From RBG-13-51-18 sp050014095 (GTDB lineage Bacteria; Chloroflexota; Dehalococcoidia; Dehalococcoidales; RBG-16-60-22), in the NCBI GenBank assembly GCA_050014095.1, contig JBEKDZ010000007.1, positions 1 to 59,724 of the forward strand: a DNA stretch of 59,724 nucleotides, read 5' to 3'. Below the pieces are notes generated by a model. The model worked only from the letters and a program-made list of their open reading frames with translations, was not told the origin of the DNA and searched no databases. The position numbers and the translations under genes are program-made. Position 1 is the stretch's first letter. Each line of letters starts with the position of its first letter. Positions 58,898 through 59,724 of the stretch are shown one piece after another.

Positions 58898-59724
58898 ATA
58901 GCTGTTCCGCGTCCATTTCAGTCAGTATACCCTCTGGCATAGGCATGAAAGTACCACTGTGTCCGAAATCGGCATTAGCGATGATAGGAAAACCGTAATC
59001 TTTGGTGACTTCGAGGATTATTTCTCTAATATCGGGTAACAGACCTTCATAGTCTTTCTCTTCACAATTGACTAGTTTCCCAATTACCATTCCTACCACA
59101 TTGTCGAAGATCCCCTCTGCCTCTGCGATAACAAATTGTCGTTCAATTTCATGGGGTTGCGTCTGGAAGGCTTCCCAGAACAGGATGATGTTCTCCAATG
59201 AAGGCCAATAACTGGTGCGGTACAAGCGAGTAATCGCTCCGAAATAGCCTCCTGTTAATCTGCCCCTCGCCTTGCCCGGCCGCCAGCATTCCCATTGGGT
59301 AAAAGCCTGCATCTTTCCCAGAGGTTCCTTGCAGGTGCAACACTTGATAAATGAATCGATATTGTATCTGGTGCCAAGTTCGCCTTAGAGAGAAAAGCCA
59401 GGCTCAAATGGCCGATGTCACTCATGCCACTGAAAATCTTAGGATTGTTTTGTATCGTTTCATAATCGAGCAGTTTTAATAGTTGCACTACCGTATCACC
59501 GCCTATCAGACAGATAATTGCTTTTGTTTCAGAGTCCGTGAAAAAATCCATTATTTCCCGGACTCTGTCGCTAGGAACAGCAGTGGTATTTCGATATTTT
59601 GAATATACTGTCGGTCCGACTTCAACATTGAACCCAAGTTCCCGTAAAGTGGAAATACCATTCTTGACTGCTTCCTCATCGATAATATGCATTGACGGGG
59701 CAACTATCCCAATTTTATCTCCAG
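58866..59724 (-). pseudogene. Frameshifted S66-family (LD-carboxypeptidase/MccF-like) gene, 5' end outside window
   Basis: Two frames together give an S66 serine peptidase. The N-terminal part (59724 to about 59345) reads GDKIGIVAPSMHIIDEEAVK, ...CLIGGDTVVQLLKLLDY, and PKIFSGMSDIGHLSLAF, where the Ser of GMSD is the expected nucleophile. The C-terminal part lies in another frame (about 59312 to 58866): WRPGKARGRLTGGYFG, NIILFWEAF and NADFGHSGTFMP. Between them the frame shifts and about 40 residues seem to be missing compared with the usual length. The family cleaves murein LD-peptides or hydrolyses peptide antibiotics. I regard it as inactive unless the shift is a sequencing error. Confidence 0.7.

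Noticed and set aside
1..59724. CRISPR arrays, transposases, prophage genes, reductive dehalogenase operons
   Set aside because: No regularly spaced identical repeats, no DDE or recombinase motifs, no phage structural genes and no twin-arginine RdhA-type proteins were seen on either strand.

Overview
The window reads as a piece of a strictly anaerobic, metabolically versatile bacterial chromosome, most likely Chloroflexota (Dehalococcoidia). This assignment is an inference. It rests on an NrpR-type nitrogen regulator, which is otherwise mostly archaeal, a split archaeal-style glutamate synthase, Hdr/MvhD/MetFV electron-transfer proteins, a soluble-facing molybdoenzyme complex, several CaiB-type CoA-transferases, DUF4118-PAS histidine kinases, and intergenic repeats that resemble the 3' end of a tmRNA gene. 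No rRNA, tRNA, CRISPR array, transposase, integrase or reductive dehalogenase gene was seen.

Layout. 1-85: start of a CheW-like gene leaving the window on the left. 818-7673 (minus): one operon for a molybdopterin oxidoreductase with a four-cluster ferredoxin subunit, an NrfD-type and a cytochrome-b-type membrane subunit, followed by a UbiA-like prenyltransferase and a methyltransferase. 8018-13750: a signalling block (PAS histidine kinase, two response regulators, an isochorismatase-like hydrolase, a Crp-type HTH protein, a stand-alone AsnC-like effector domain, a Cys-rich small protein) in which three genes share a new-looking bipartite promoter box. 13801-15868: glnB-amtB. 15910-21517: HDAC-like deacetylase, acyl-CoA ligase and a pair of CoA-transferases. 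21565-24235: modABC molybdate importer with a long structured leader. 24805-26235: GT-C membrane glycosyltransferase.

26463-43042 is the most remarkable part. An 11-gene unit (MvhD-like, MetF, two FMN-type glutamate synthase proteins, a glutaminase/GXGXG protein, HdrC, HdrB, a 1489-residue HdrA-GltD-HdrA fusion, MvhD, MetV, NrpR) starts at a near-consensus promoter. A perfect palindrome ATACGGTA-N6-TACCGTAT lies on its predicted transcription start and matches the GGTA-N6-TACC operator described for methanosarcinal NrpR. The last gene of the unit encodes NrpR itself. This predicts a nitrogen-controlled, NAD(P)H-linked electron-bifurcating or confurcating complex that joins methylenetetrahydrofolate chemistry to glutamate synthesis. 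A second amtB lies tail-to-tail with nrpR, and between them is a broken glnB.

43900-58491 is a catabolic island: two internally duplicated cupin-like proteins of unknown reaction, a minus-strand operon (CoA-transferase, two SDR dehydrogenases, small cupin, KynB-type cyclase, complete Liv-type ABC importer) and a divergent plus-strand operon (phloretin/DAPG-hydrolase-like protein, ferredoxin, fumarate-reductase-like flavoprotein, MarR regulator). The two operons diverge from a 36-bp perfect palindrome that carries back-to-back promoters. The right end is a frameshifted S66 peptidase gene. Copies of one intergenic repeat, all in the same orientation, sit at 13.8, 26.3, 43.3 and 58.6 kb and bracket these modules.
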